DNA of 64,000 nt, from contig NC_092675.1 in the NCBI RefSeq assembly GCF_964355755.1, forward strand, positions 23,352,412 to 23,416,411, in the 5' to 3' direction. Each line of letters starts with the position of its first letter. The first letter of the stretch is position 1. Below the pieces are notes generated by a model. That model saw only the letters and a list, made by a program, of their open reading frames with translations. It was not told where the DNA came from and searched no databases. This document shows positions 1 to 10,743 of the stretch, one piece after another. The position numbers were made by a program, and so were the translations under genes. This DNA comes from Antedon mediterranea (taxonomy: Eukaryota > Echinodermata > Crinoidea > Comatulida > Antedonidae).

Positions 1-320
1 TTTTAAAAAAAGTTGTACATCGGATATGTAAGTTTGTATCAGGGTGTTATATATAAGAGAGGCGAAGATGATTAAAAGCGAAAACTGTTTATTGATCACA
101 ACTCGTGTTTTATTGTATTGAAAATGTTTTAGACGAAAGGTAAAAAATATTTAAAATCAATTAAAAATTATGAAATTTTATATCTGTAAAACTGTGTTCA
201 GAACTGCATACAATAGAAGGCATGTTAAAGGAGAAATTCTATGGACCCAACAAAGTGTCTGTAAAAGACGAGTGTCCCTTGAATAGTGGTTGATCGTGTT
301 ATACAGGTATTCCTTTCATA

Positions 321-520
321 CAAAATGTCTCCAGAATAGGGGTGTGCTTTGACTAGGTGCTGGTAGTAGGCCTAGTGTTAATATATTACCCCTTATTCGT
401 TTACACGGAGACCGTCCCCTCAAAATGTCTCCAGAATAGGGGTGTGCTTTGACTAGGTGCTGGTAGTAGGCCTAGTGTTAATATATTACCCCTTATTCGT
501 TTACACAGGAGAGCGTCCCT
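321..520. repeat. Two-copy tandem repeat, 100-bp unit
   Basis: A 100-bp unit starting CAAAATGTCTCCAGAATAGG occurs at 321 and again at 421, nearly identical through the TAGGCCTAG core and the TTTACAC end. A degraded third start (GCAATATGTTCCTAGAAT) follows near 521. The first 1.2 kb otherwise shows no coding signal. Confidence 0.9.
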
Positions 521-1276
521 GCAATATGTTCCTAGAATATCAGTGATGTCTCAAAGGAGGGGGGCCCTACTGTTATCGCCTTTTGGTTTCAAGAAAGAAA
601 GTAGGACAGTAACAATGCTATAGTTATAACACATTTTCGTAGGCATCTTGCTGTTCAAACACACTTTGTATGAAGAAAACACATAAAGATAAACACAAAC
701 AGAATAGTTATTTAAATGTATACAAATATTTGGTCTATCAATCGAATAAGGAAATCATCGAAACGTAGCTGATATACACAAAATATGCCTTTATTTTTGT
801 TGTTAGTGTTTCCACGGTAACAATTCGGAGTTGATGATCCGTATAGAACGTGATTTTATTTTGCCAGAATTCGTATATAATAAGCCTGCAAATGCCTGTA
901 TATTTGAGAATGAGTTATATTTAGTGGTTTCTAAGAAGGACAAAGGAACTAGACGCCATTCTATCTCGATGACTTGTACAAGGTAAAATCTCTCTGTTAG
1001 CTTATGAAAGAGTAGGCCTATAATCAGTCTGTATTAGATAGAAATGTCCATAATAGTTGTAATATTATGTAAAATAGCACAACTGAGACTTGGGCCCTAC
1101 ATTCATCAAAACAAAGAATTAAAAACTTATAAATGGATCTGTAAAGAATTGTGTCTTTCCTTGCCTAAACTGTGGCAACTAAATAGTAGATAAATTTATA
1201 TGCAGCTATTAGGCCTAAATACGTTTATGTTATGTTTTTATTTGATTTATTTAAGGAAAAGTAAATCCGCTTTGCA

Positions 1277-2516
1277 ATGAATACAACGACACCATTGGAT
1301 TTTAATAACATTCCATTGATAGCAACTCAGAAACCATCAGAAAATAGTAACTTAGACATATTAGGTAAGTATATCCATTGAACGATTACTTACTTACTTT
1401 ATCTTCTAGGAAATGATGAGAAAGTCTAGTAATAATTTTTATCTTTTACATTATAAATATAAAAATACATTATTATGATTGCCTTAAAAATCTCTCACTA
1501 TTAGTATTACTATACCTTTGACAAGTATTACTTATGATAACGAATACGTATAAATTATAACAAAGCTAGATCTTATTAATAAGTATAATATTAAAGTTAA
1601 ATATTATAATTTGATACATTGAATATAGTATAACATAATACATACATATTAATACTGTAATACAAGATGTATTATAAAATCGTTTTGTAAGAGAAATAAT
1701 TTTATTTTCAGAGAGTCGTTTGATTGCAGACAGTATACATCCGGTACTTTTGCAATAAAATGTTTAATACAAATTAATGTGTTAAAACAGTTAAAAGAGT
1801 TATTAGATTAAAGATCAATTAATGTAAATATTACGGTAAAATGCATGCTTTAATTTCTATCCAGCGTACGTGACTATATCCTTTGCATTGGTGTTTTTGT
1901 TGTTCTTTTTGTGGATAAACTTAAAACATGTAAGGTAGGTAGATTTATTTTACATAAACAAAAGTTACAATTATAAAATGCTAGTAAGTATAAGATTTAC
2001 AAAATAAACATTGAATATATCCTGAGTATAAATATAATTAGCACCCCACGGGTTTATTTTGATTCTGTACCACATAAAAATCGTTTCTTCATTTCCTTCT
2101 TTTTTTTTGCGTTAACTTTACAAATTAATCATTATCTTCCAACCAGAAATAACAATCGGTTCCAGGGTTCTACACCAGTAATGGTACCACAAATCATCCA
2201 GATTTCTAGTATTAGCAGTAGGCCTAATTCATTAAGATCCATAGACCTAGATCGTACAATAAGCAGCATTCCTAGGAGCCAGCACTCTTTTGTTGCAGAG
2301 GACATGTATTCTAAGGTTCAGGAAACAACAAGAGAGAACATGAAAAATGATACAATTGAAAGAAACTCAAAGAAAAATAAACATAGGCCTAATCATGATA
2401 TATACGCTGATATCGATACAGTTATTGTTGAACCTTCATCAAGTAATACAGGAAAAACTGACCAAGCAGCCGTACCTATCTATGCCAAAGTAAATAAACA
2501 TCCGAAAAAAGTGTAA
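1277..2516 (+). CDS. Gene A: small single-pass membrane protein with YxxV/I cytoplasmic motifs
   Basis: Three exons, 1277-1364, 1865-1934 and 2147-2516, join in phase (1, then 2) through GTAAGT and GTAGGT donors and CAG acceptors to give 175 aa. The first 29 residues are polar and show no signal peptide. Exon 2 encodes one hydrophobic helix (about residues 31-48, core FALVFLLFFLW) followed by basic KHVR, which suggests N-outside/C-inside topology. The tail of about 120 aa is Ser/Asn/Lys-rich and carries three tyrosine motifs: MYSKV (Y107), IYADI (Y139) and IYAKV (Y165). Such YxxV/I motifs are known docking sites for SH2 domains or sorting adaptors, so signalling is inferred. The family is not recognised. 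An in-frame stop just upstream supports this ATG, and a non-coding 5' exon is possible. Gene B lies tail-to-tail with it. Confidence 0.7.
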
Positions 2517-3007
2517 TTCGTACTGATTTTCTCAGTTACATCTGACATTATCTTACGGTAAGCACCTGTAGTTTCTTTTCTTCTGATTACAAGCTATGTC
2601 TACTCTTACATTGCCTTTTTGTCAACCATTTGCGCAATCGTGAAGACAAGCTTGGTTCGAATCCTTTCGACGTGTGATTTTTACCTATTTACATTTACGA
2701 CTTGGTTTCGGAAACATTTAATTTTAATTATTATATTAATTAATATTATATTATCATTTATTTTAAAGAATTGTGCAAGTATATGTGTTAGCTAAGTTAT
2801 GCGGTTTACTTTTTCCAATATCACTATAGGTTTCTTTTAAGCAGGATGAATGAATTACTTATTTTTTATATACTGTTACTGTGGAAAATATGGATTTTTA
2901 ATTATTATCCATACATTTCATTTAAATACAGTAGGAATAATAAGAACATGCCAAACATTAAAAGCTATAGAAATTATGTCTGAATCAAATGTTTAATTAC
3001 TACAACT

Positions 3008-5661
3008 CTACATTATTGATGTTGCTGATTCATAAACGATATTTTCCTCCCAAATCGTATTTTTTAGATCACTGTAGTCATAAGTTGGATTGTTATCATT
3101 ATTTAAGCTTATATTATTTTTGGGGTCTTTTGTATGAAATGTGTTATCGTACTCTCTGCTGTTAATATATGTTGGTTCCAAATCCACATAAGACGGCTCT
3201 ACTTCATGGTAAATATCACCAGGTTCAGTCCCATTAGCTTTCGCCGATTCTTTATCATACTGTTTTGTAGTAGGCCTTCGAAAAAAAAAGGAAATATAAT
3301 AGTAAATTATGTAGGGTGTATAATTATATAATAATATGCAGTAATGTTATATTTAATTTTTATTTAAATTTTTCGATAGATATACAATTTAAGTACACAA
3401 TTTAAATTCTAATAATAATAATAATAATAATGTAATGTTTATCGTATTTTTGATGTTCTTATTTGTTGCTTTTAAAATGTTGTATCCCTGTAGTATTCAT
3501 GTCTGTTTTTAATATATTGATTGTTTTAAATAATATAAATATTGTATAATATTTTTCTTAAATTTTCTTAGTATACATTTTAAAATTTTGAAAATGTACT
3601 AATATTATTTCCATTTTAATTGGTAAAATAAAATTGAATCTTGAATCTTCTGTTTCAAGGTTTGTTACTAAACAGTACTACATTCAATGATTGTATTTCA
3701 TCACACTTAAATCCACAGTCACTACTGTATGAAGTTTATTTATGTTTATTTATTTACAAACATATTTAACTGGATAACATTTTCATTTACAAAATTATAT
3801 TTTTACAAATGGTACACGGAGAGAATAAATTATTCAGAAAGCCTATTAGGCCTAAGTCTTCCAATCAATCAACTCATGTTTAACAGTAAGTAATTCAACA
3901 TACCATTTGAACAAAATAATTCCCCCAATAACAAGTAAAACGACCACACGCAGACAACACCAACGGACAAGTACCACCGCCAGTTACCGTTTGATTGGTT
4001 TAAATATTATCTAGAAACATTAACAGGAATACGTTAGCTTAGGCCTAAATATATGTAATATAAACAAGTTTTGGAAACATCAAAATTGGAACAATAACTG
4101 GTTAAGATACCTGTTATTATACCGGCCAGATGACGTTTAAAGCCTCTTATCCACTTTTTAAAATAAATAAATTTCATCCAATAAGTGTTGGTGAAATCTG
4201 TCCATCAAATGGGCTAATAATATCCATTATTTGGGTTTGTTCTCTCCAAAATAAAGGCCGCTGAGGGCGCTGGTGTCCACGATATGGGCTTTCCATTTAT
4301 AAAGCATGAACTCCTGAGCCACAGCATGGTTTGAATTTTTTTCACATCATAAAATGGAAATACAAATATACATGCGCATAAACCAATATGAATACATTTT
4401 ATCGAGTGGAAAACAACAAAGTTCGAAATGAAAATAATGATAAAAATGTTCTTAATGCGTACACATACCTTTGAATTAGAAACAAATTACTAGGTTACTT
4501 AGGCCTACCTTGTTTTTTTAAAACAGTAGACATTGTTTCCGTTGACTGCATGTGATTATTATACCTACAAAAATCATTTAGTTATAATTATATTTGTGTA
4601 TATCAGCATGTAGAAATATGCTATACCATTGAACCGTGGTATACAACGCATTACGATAATATAAAGAACATTAGTATAAGTATGTTGCTAAGTTAGTTTT
4701 TGTGATTATCCTGTGTGTATTACACATGTTACCCATATGAATTGTCGTCTAGTCCTACTTACGTTGAATTAGAAGACCGAAATGAGTTCTGAGTTGAAAG
4801 CAAATCTTCATCTGTTGTAACTTTTGGATATGGACGATCTGAATTCGATTTTATTAGTAGAGTTGTAGAAGTAGTCTTATAAAACGTGGTTCCTTGTGTT
4901 GTTACGTCTGAAATTCAAGAACTAAAACATAGCAGAAAAAAACAACATGCCAAAAGGTGACTCTATTTATTGTATCTATGGCATAGTTAGGCCTACATTA
5001 TTAGGTAGACCTAACCTAACCTTCTTTTGTTTTTATATTTAGAATAACACCACAAAGAAAATAAGATTGTAATCATGTTTAATTATGTTTCAACAACAAA
5101 ACTCACAGGAATTTCCAAAAAAACTTCGGTATATCTTACATATATATTTGCCTATATATTTTTAGACCATCACTTGACTGCCTCACTATAAGCAGTAGCT
5201 ATTGCTCAAACCAGAGTTTGGGTAATGTGTTGACCAGTTGTCGTCCCAACGTTGGCATTTCTTATTACTTTTTGTTCTACTCAAGAAACCTCTGTAGTCT
5301 GAAGCATCGCTTCTTGTGTAACATTCTGGAAGTTATGTAGAATGAATATGATATGCATAGATGCCATTGTAAAAATCATTCAATTTAACATAAACATAAC
5401 AAAGAATCAATAGTTCACCTGCAGGTACGTTATATAAATTGTTAATACTGACTTTCGATCAACTTAATGAGTAACAACAATATCATTGGTTATAGATGAT
5501 GAAGAAGAATTAGGCTTGCTTCTTTCCTTTATCTCTAGACCTATATCGCTTTTTTAAATACCACTGTATTCTTACTTACCGTTTGCTTCAAGTCCACACA
5601 TTAAACAGTAGAACATAAGTATACTGGGTATTACACCGATACATTTAGGCCTAAACAACAT
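3008..5661 (-). CDS. Gene B: secreted-start, Thr/Ser-rich receptor-like protein with tyrosine-dense tail (membrane exon unresolved)
   Basis: Exon 1 (5661-5580) encodes a signal peptide (MLFRPKCIGVIPSILMFYCL, then MCGLEAN) and ends at GTAAGT in phase 1. Exon 2 (4907-4763) and exon 3 (4564-4509) join in phase and encode a Thr/Ser-rich ectodomain. The last exon (3275-3008) encodes an 88-aa tail with IYHEV, SYVDL, TYINS, EYDNT, YDYSDL and VYESA motifs and ends in TAG. A membrane segment (core LRVVVLLVIGGIILFKW) sits at about 3904-3975 with a good GTATGT donor in the phase the tail needs. No AG acceptor precedes it in an open frame, so the model is incomplete. Either the acceptor is non-canonical, the sequence has an error, or the gene is broken. 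YINS and YDNT resemble Grb2-type YxN sites and YVDL/YSDL are YxxL sites; function is inferred only. Confidence 0.55.
3634..3648 (+). repeat. TTGAATC short tandem repeat after AATAAA
   Basis: AATAAA at about 3627 is followed by two copies of TTGAATC. Short heptamer 3' ends of this kind are typical of some truncated non-LTR retrotransposons. It could equally be a poly(A) signal for gene A. No reverse transcriptase is visible nearby. Confidence 0.35.
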
Positions 5662-6816
5662 TGTAGCCCGTTTTCTTATAATAGACCCAATACAATGCAA
5701 TTATGTGGAGTAGTGTCGACAGTGTTTTAGGTACGGTAGGTTACTTTACTTAATCACAGGAAACTTGACACACCTTTATAGGATTTAAAAGTGCACTCAG
5801 ATCAGCTGTGTTCAACTCGCAATGAATCTATAGGTCTGTGTATTAATATTTGTATGTAGTTTTACATTGTTTGTTTGTTTTGTTCTTCAGAATACGCCAT
5901 CTTTGCGTTCAACTGTTGAATTCGTCATATAAAGACATGATGCAGAATTGACGCCCGTACACAAAAACCTCACGGAACCATTAGTCGATAGAAAGAAAAA
6001 AACCTTGTGTTTTATCATTAGTTGCTTGTATCCGGTTTTTCCCAATACCCTGTATATACTCCATCCAACATAGATTTATATCAATGCGACAAAATTGAAA
6101 TACGTATATTTAATTACATTTTGTAGTAGCCAATAATATTACAAAACCATTAAAAACAAAGGCCTAGATATACAAAATAATACTGTATTAGTTGACTTTG
6201 TTACGCCTTATGTAACCGTCAATTATTTCTAACGTATACCGTGTGCTAAAAATAGAATAGAGCATGTAGGCTACAACCACCGGATTTTAAAGACAAGTCG
6301 GTTTGAGAACTAGGAAGGTATACTAAAAAAAAGATTATGTATAGAGGGTTGATTTACTTTGGTCATTTTGTAGGCCTACTATTATTTGTAACGATTTTTC
6401 CTCCTGTAGACTAATTAAGTGATAATTATTTGAATGTGAATTGTGATAAGCTATTAGTATTCTGGCAAGGATAATTAAATACAACAGACAGTTTGTAATG
6501 ATAAAACGAAGTGTCGGCGGTTAGTACTGCAATTGTTTTGTAGGTGTAGGTATTTGGTTTTTCAGTCCCACAGCATCAATGAAAACCAACAAGACTGACA
6601 ACGACCAATTTTCCAATCGTATAACCGTAAGTTTCTCAAATGAATTTAGGCAAAAATGAGTCAGATATTAATGCATAATCAAATTCTTTTCTACATTAAC
6701 TACATTGAAATCTGTTCTTACTGTCTATTGAAACGAACAAAGCCCATTTTATATAGCCGTTTCTGTGACTGTAGAATTTATTTTAAACCCGTTGTGGACG
6801 ACTACAGTATTCTTAT

Positions 6817-9360
6817 CTATACAATAGGATCATTGTCTGTCGTAACGTTCAGCTCGTCGTCAATATGGGTTTCTGCAATATCCGCGTTAGTTATGTCTTC
6901 CGCTATTACATCACGTTTATCATTATGTTTTCCGTTCTTAACATTGTTACTTTCGGTTAACATAATTTCATCTGTTTTTGTTTCCTCTTTATTGTATAAA
7001 CTTTCAGATGTGTCTGTAGTTTCATTTATTACAAGAGGAGCTCGTTTACGGTTGCCAGACGGACTAGTACGTCCAAATGTTTCACCGTCATGCTTGTATC
7101 GTTTGTCCATTAAACTTGACCGTTTGCCAATTTTACCTGCTAATGGACCTACATATTGATTATCTTCTTCATCATTTGCTCCATCATACAACCAGTCTTG
7201 TCGACTGTCGTTAAATACCCATCGTGCACCACTAATGTCACCCTTTTCATCATCGTATTCAGGTTCAGTAGAAGCCTTTGAGTACTCATTCTTCCGGCAT
7301 CTAGATGCATGTAAATAAAATAGTAATTATTTGTATTAAATCATCTGATTGGTGATGGTGGACCTCTAAATCCATATGAAGAAAAATATAGTAGATCTGT
7401 CAAAATCCTATGTCAGTACATAATACAAATAATACATAGTTTGCTATCATCTTACAGATCCTATAAACTAACAGTATTAATGTTAAAATGCTTTTAACTC
7501 ATCAAAAAGAAAGGATAATACGATTTTGAAATTCTGTGAAACAATTAGAAAGAGGAAAACCAAATACTCACCGCTTGCAAATAAATATGGTTAGAATGAT
7601 GAAAAAGATTAGTGCTAGAGCACCAGTACACGCTGCTCCAACTAAGATGTATATACTTTTATCAGACACTGGGAAGAAACAATGAAATATAAAAATACAA
7701 CAAGTTGGACTGTAAATCTATTTTGATGGACAGTTGCTGATCATTGTGATGAGACGATGATGTGGATATGAAGAATGTCTAATGGTATGATAAAGAAATA
7801 ATGTCAGGCCTATACTCGACTCACCAGAAATAGAAGACGTAGTCAATGGCAATACCACCGCCTGTGACGTAGACATTATTATAGCCTTAGACGTAAGAAT
7901 TGTTGACTGAACATCTGATTGGCTTGTCTCTAAAAACTGTGTGCTTTCCATTGCGAATGTTGTTCGACTAGTTTCAGTCGAAAACACCGATACTTTTTTA
8001 GTTCTATTAATAGAATCATACGGTGTTGTTTCAGTAGAATGTATTACTGTCACGTGTTCCATTGATGCACTTGTTGGGATGGTGTCAGTATTCATCATTT
8101 CATTTTCTTGAGCCAATAAACCTAAAATTAGATTAAATATAATTATACCAAAGTATAGGTCTCGTTATTTTTATAGGCCTCGTTATTTTTATAGGCCTAC
8201 TATTTCTTTCGTTTGCTTTTTGCTTATTATATACAGTAGTGCCGTTGGGAAAATTTTGTGTGACGAACACATTAAAATAACAATTGTCTAACGCCTATGT
8301 TAGTGACATGCACATTGTTTTAGCTCCTCATACTTAGAGCAATTATTACTTTCTGTCGAAAGGTTTACATAAGACGTTAGCAAACACATTGAAGATAACC
8401 CGATGTCAAATGATAAGCGACCATGGTGGTGTTAACTTATTATTGTATTTTGAAGTACTGTTGTGCTACAATAACATTTTAACCAATAGGCCTACTGTAT
8501 ATTAAAATGTAGGCCCCATGTGCCTAATGTCATGGAATGAATGTACCTTTCTCTGTTCCTTTTGACGGGACAACTTGTCCAGTAGACCCCATGACGCGTC
8601 GTCATCAAATAGGTCTATTGTTCATTTATTCCAAATGTAATCGATAGTATCGATATTTCTTTTTAGGCCTATATTACCATTATAATTTAGCCTATAATAT
8701 TAAGGAAATAGCACATATTACACGCTATATGTAACGTTGGGATTGCGCAGAATCATAGCAACAAGTGTGACGATATCTTAATCATTGACTATAGTAAATG
8801 TTAGGTCTATGTGTTTGGTGTTTCGATAATAGGCTAGATAGTCAAGCCTTGTCAAAAAGTATAAAACCGAGACATGCAGTCATATCATAATTTTACGCCA
8901 AGATATATCACAGCATCAAAGTCGTACTTCCATCTTGAAATCGAGTTCAGATACAGTGTTTTACTTTAATTTCAAACTACCCATGACCACGCCCACATTC
9001 TGAGTGTTGCATCTGTAGGTATCATAATATCTATACGAATGATGGCCCTAATGATATAAGAAGGTGAAAGGCATATTTCAATAGGAATAATAGACCTACA
9101 TTTTACATAGGCCTAAATTAACTAATATTGCTGTTGCAATAAAAACTTGATTAACCAGCCTTGGGACTCGACCCATTTACTCACATAAGCAAGAGACAAT
9201 AATCTCTTTACCCAAGTTGGAGTACCCGCGAGCCCGATAGTTGTTTCTCACGATGCCGCATATCGGGTAGATTTAAAATTAAGTGCAAAGTCCACTTACC
9301 ATTAAAGCATAGTAATATCCATGCTTTTAACAAATATTCCACTGGTCTTGATTGCAACAT
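6817..9360 (-). CDS. Gene C: mucin-like single-pass membrane protein, 312 aa
   Basis: Four exons, 9360-9300, 8121-7825, 7668-7572 and 7300-6817, join in phase (1, 1, 2) with good GTAAGT, GTGAGT and GTGAGT donors. Exon 1 plus the start of exon 2 gives a signal peptide (hydrophobic WILLCFNGLLA, cleavage probably before QENEMM). Residues about 25-118 are Thr/Ser-rich with few cysteines, which suggests an O-glycosylated stalk. Residues about 125-147 form one membrane helix (YILVGAACTGALALIFFIIL) followed by CKR. The tail of about 160 aa is acidic and basic, with EYDDE, QYVGP and SLYNKEE tyrosine contexts. AATAAA lies about 35 bases past the stop. The family is not recognised. The membrane exon has the same 1-to-2 phase as in gene A, and the tail is likewise a single exon. 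Confidence 0.75.
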
Positions 9361-10743
9361 ATTGGAAAATTATAATGGCAACTCAGGAAACACTTCGGTG
9401 AAATAACTCCGGCACGTGATCTTGAATTCGACGGTTCGATTCTTTAGTACAATGCAAATTTCAGGCTGAATTTTTCAGCTTTATTCCATTCAGGTAAAAT
9501 ACTTAACAAACAAAACGTTTGAAAATTCGTTGAGCCCTGTACAATGCTTGTTCATTCAATGCGTTGACCAGGGATCACACTGATCTTCTCTGGTATGACA
9601 ATGAACAAAAGCGCGATGTAAAAATCCTTACCACGAAAACCATGAAAGGCCCATTGTTGTACTAAGTGACATAGGAAGCAGCAATCTTATCTAGATAGGC
9701 CTATATAAGTTTTACAATAATACGAAGTAAAATAATAAATATAGCTAGCATATATAGGCGCTTTACCTACCGATGGTGATTAGTTTGATTCGAAAACCCT
9801 CTGGTAAAATTCCTATCGCAAAGAAAAGTTTATTTGTCAGCGGGTGGTTCATAAACCAATTTTGTATAGTCAGTGGGTAGGCATATCCAGGTAGGTAAAT
9901 ACACATGATCTTATTTCACCATGGGTAGAGCCAGACTTCTTTCTATACTTGTTTATACTATTGCCTGGCGAAAGTGGTGAATAAGTCGGAATACATCGAC
10001 ATAGACCAAAAAAAAAAAAGGAAAAGAAAAACAACCAGGCCTATTAAGCCTATGCATAGAAAACTGTAATACAATTTGTGTTGATCATCGATTTATTATT
10101 GACAATTAAAAAGAAAATGTATGTATTCGAAGGCTGGTAGGCCTACTGCTAAGCAACCCATCTATTATGATAGATTTTGGACAAGAGATAATTATTGGCA
10201 ATACGAGTTACATCATTTCTGTTTGTGTATTTCTTTTTATTTTGGAAGACATTTTACAGTATAATTACATTTTGCTACAAAATAATGAATTTGTGATATA
10301 ATAGTCAATAGAAATTGACTATTGTGATATTAATTGCATAAAATCAATATAGCGCCCTCATTCATTATTGATTTTACTCGACGCGTACCTGGGAGAAAAA
10401 TAGAAGCGTCCGATTTGCCAGAAATAAACTAAATAATATTATATTTATTTAACAGATTAAAATGCATGTAATTATTATATTTTGTACATTGTTTTACAGG
10501 TTCAGAAAATATGATATTCTTAATGTGGTAATCGTTTATTTTATTTTATAATGTTATTTTAGAAATTTTAAAATAAGGTAACTCTGGAAACTGTCTAGGA
10601 CTAGACGAATTTGCAAAACACAAAAGTACGTAGAGAGAGAAGCCTTGCATCGACTCGACACCCACCTAGGCCTACGTCAGTTTAGCCTCTAGTAGATAGA
10701 TTAACCACGATTAGTAGGCCTAGCCTAGATTTAAGACTAAAAG
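9361..10743. other. Intergenic region between gene C and ACSS2
   Basis: No gene was found. Scattered TAGGCCTA/AGGCCT words increase toward 10669-10730, just before the ACSS2 start. A poly-A run sits at about 10007-10020. The two flanking genes diverge, so promoters for both may lie here; no TATA box was identified with confidence. Confidence 0.5.

Noticed and set aside
6656-7159. Long plus-strand open frame
   Set aside because: It is the antisense of the well-supported last exon of gene C.
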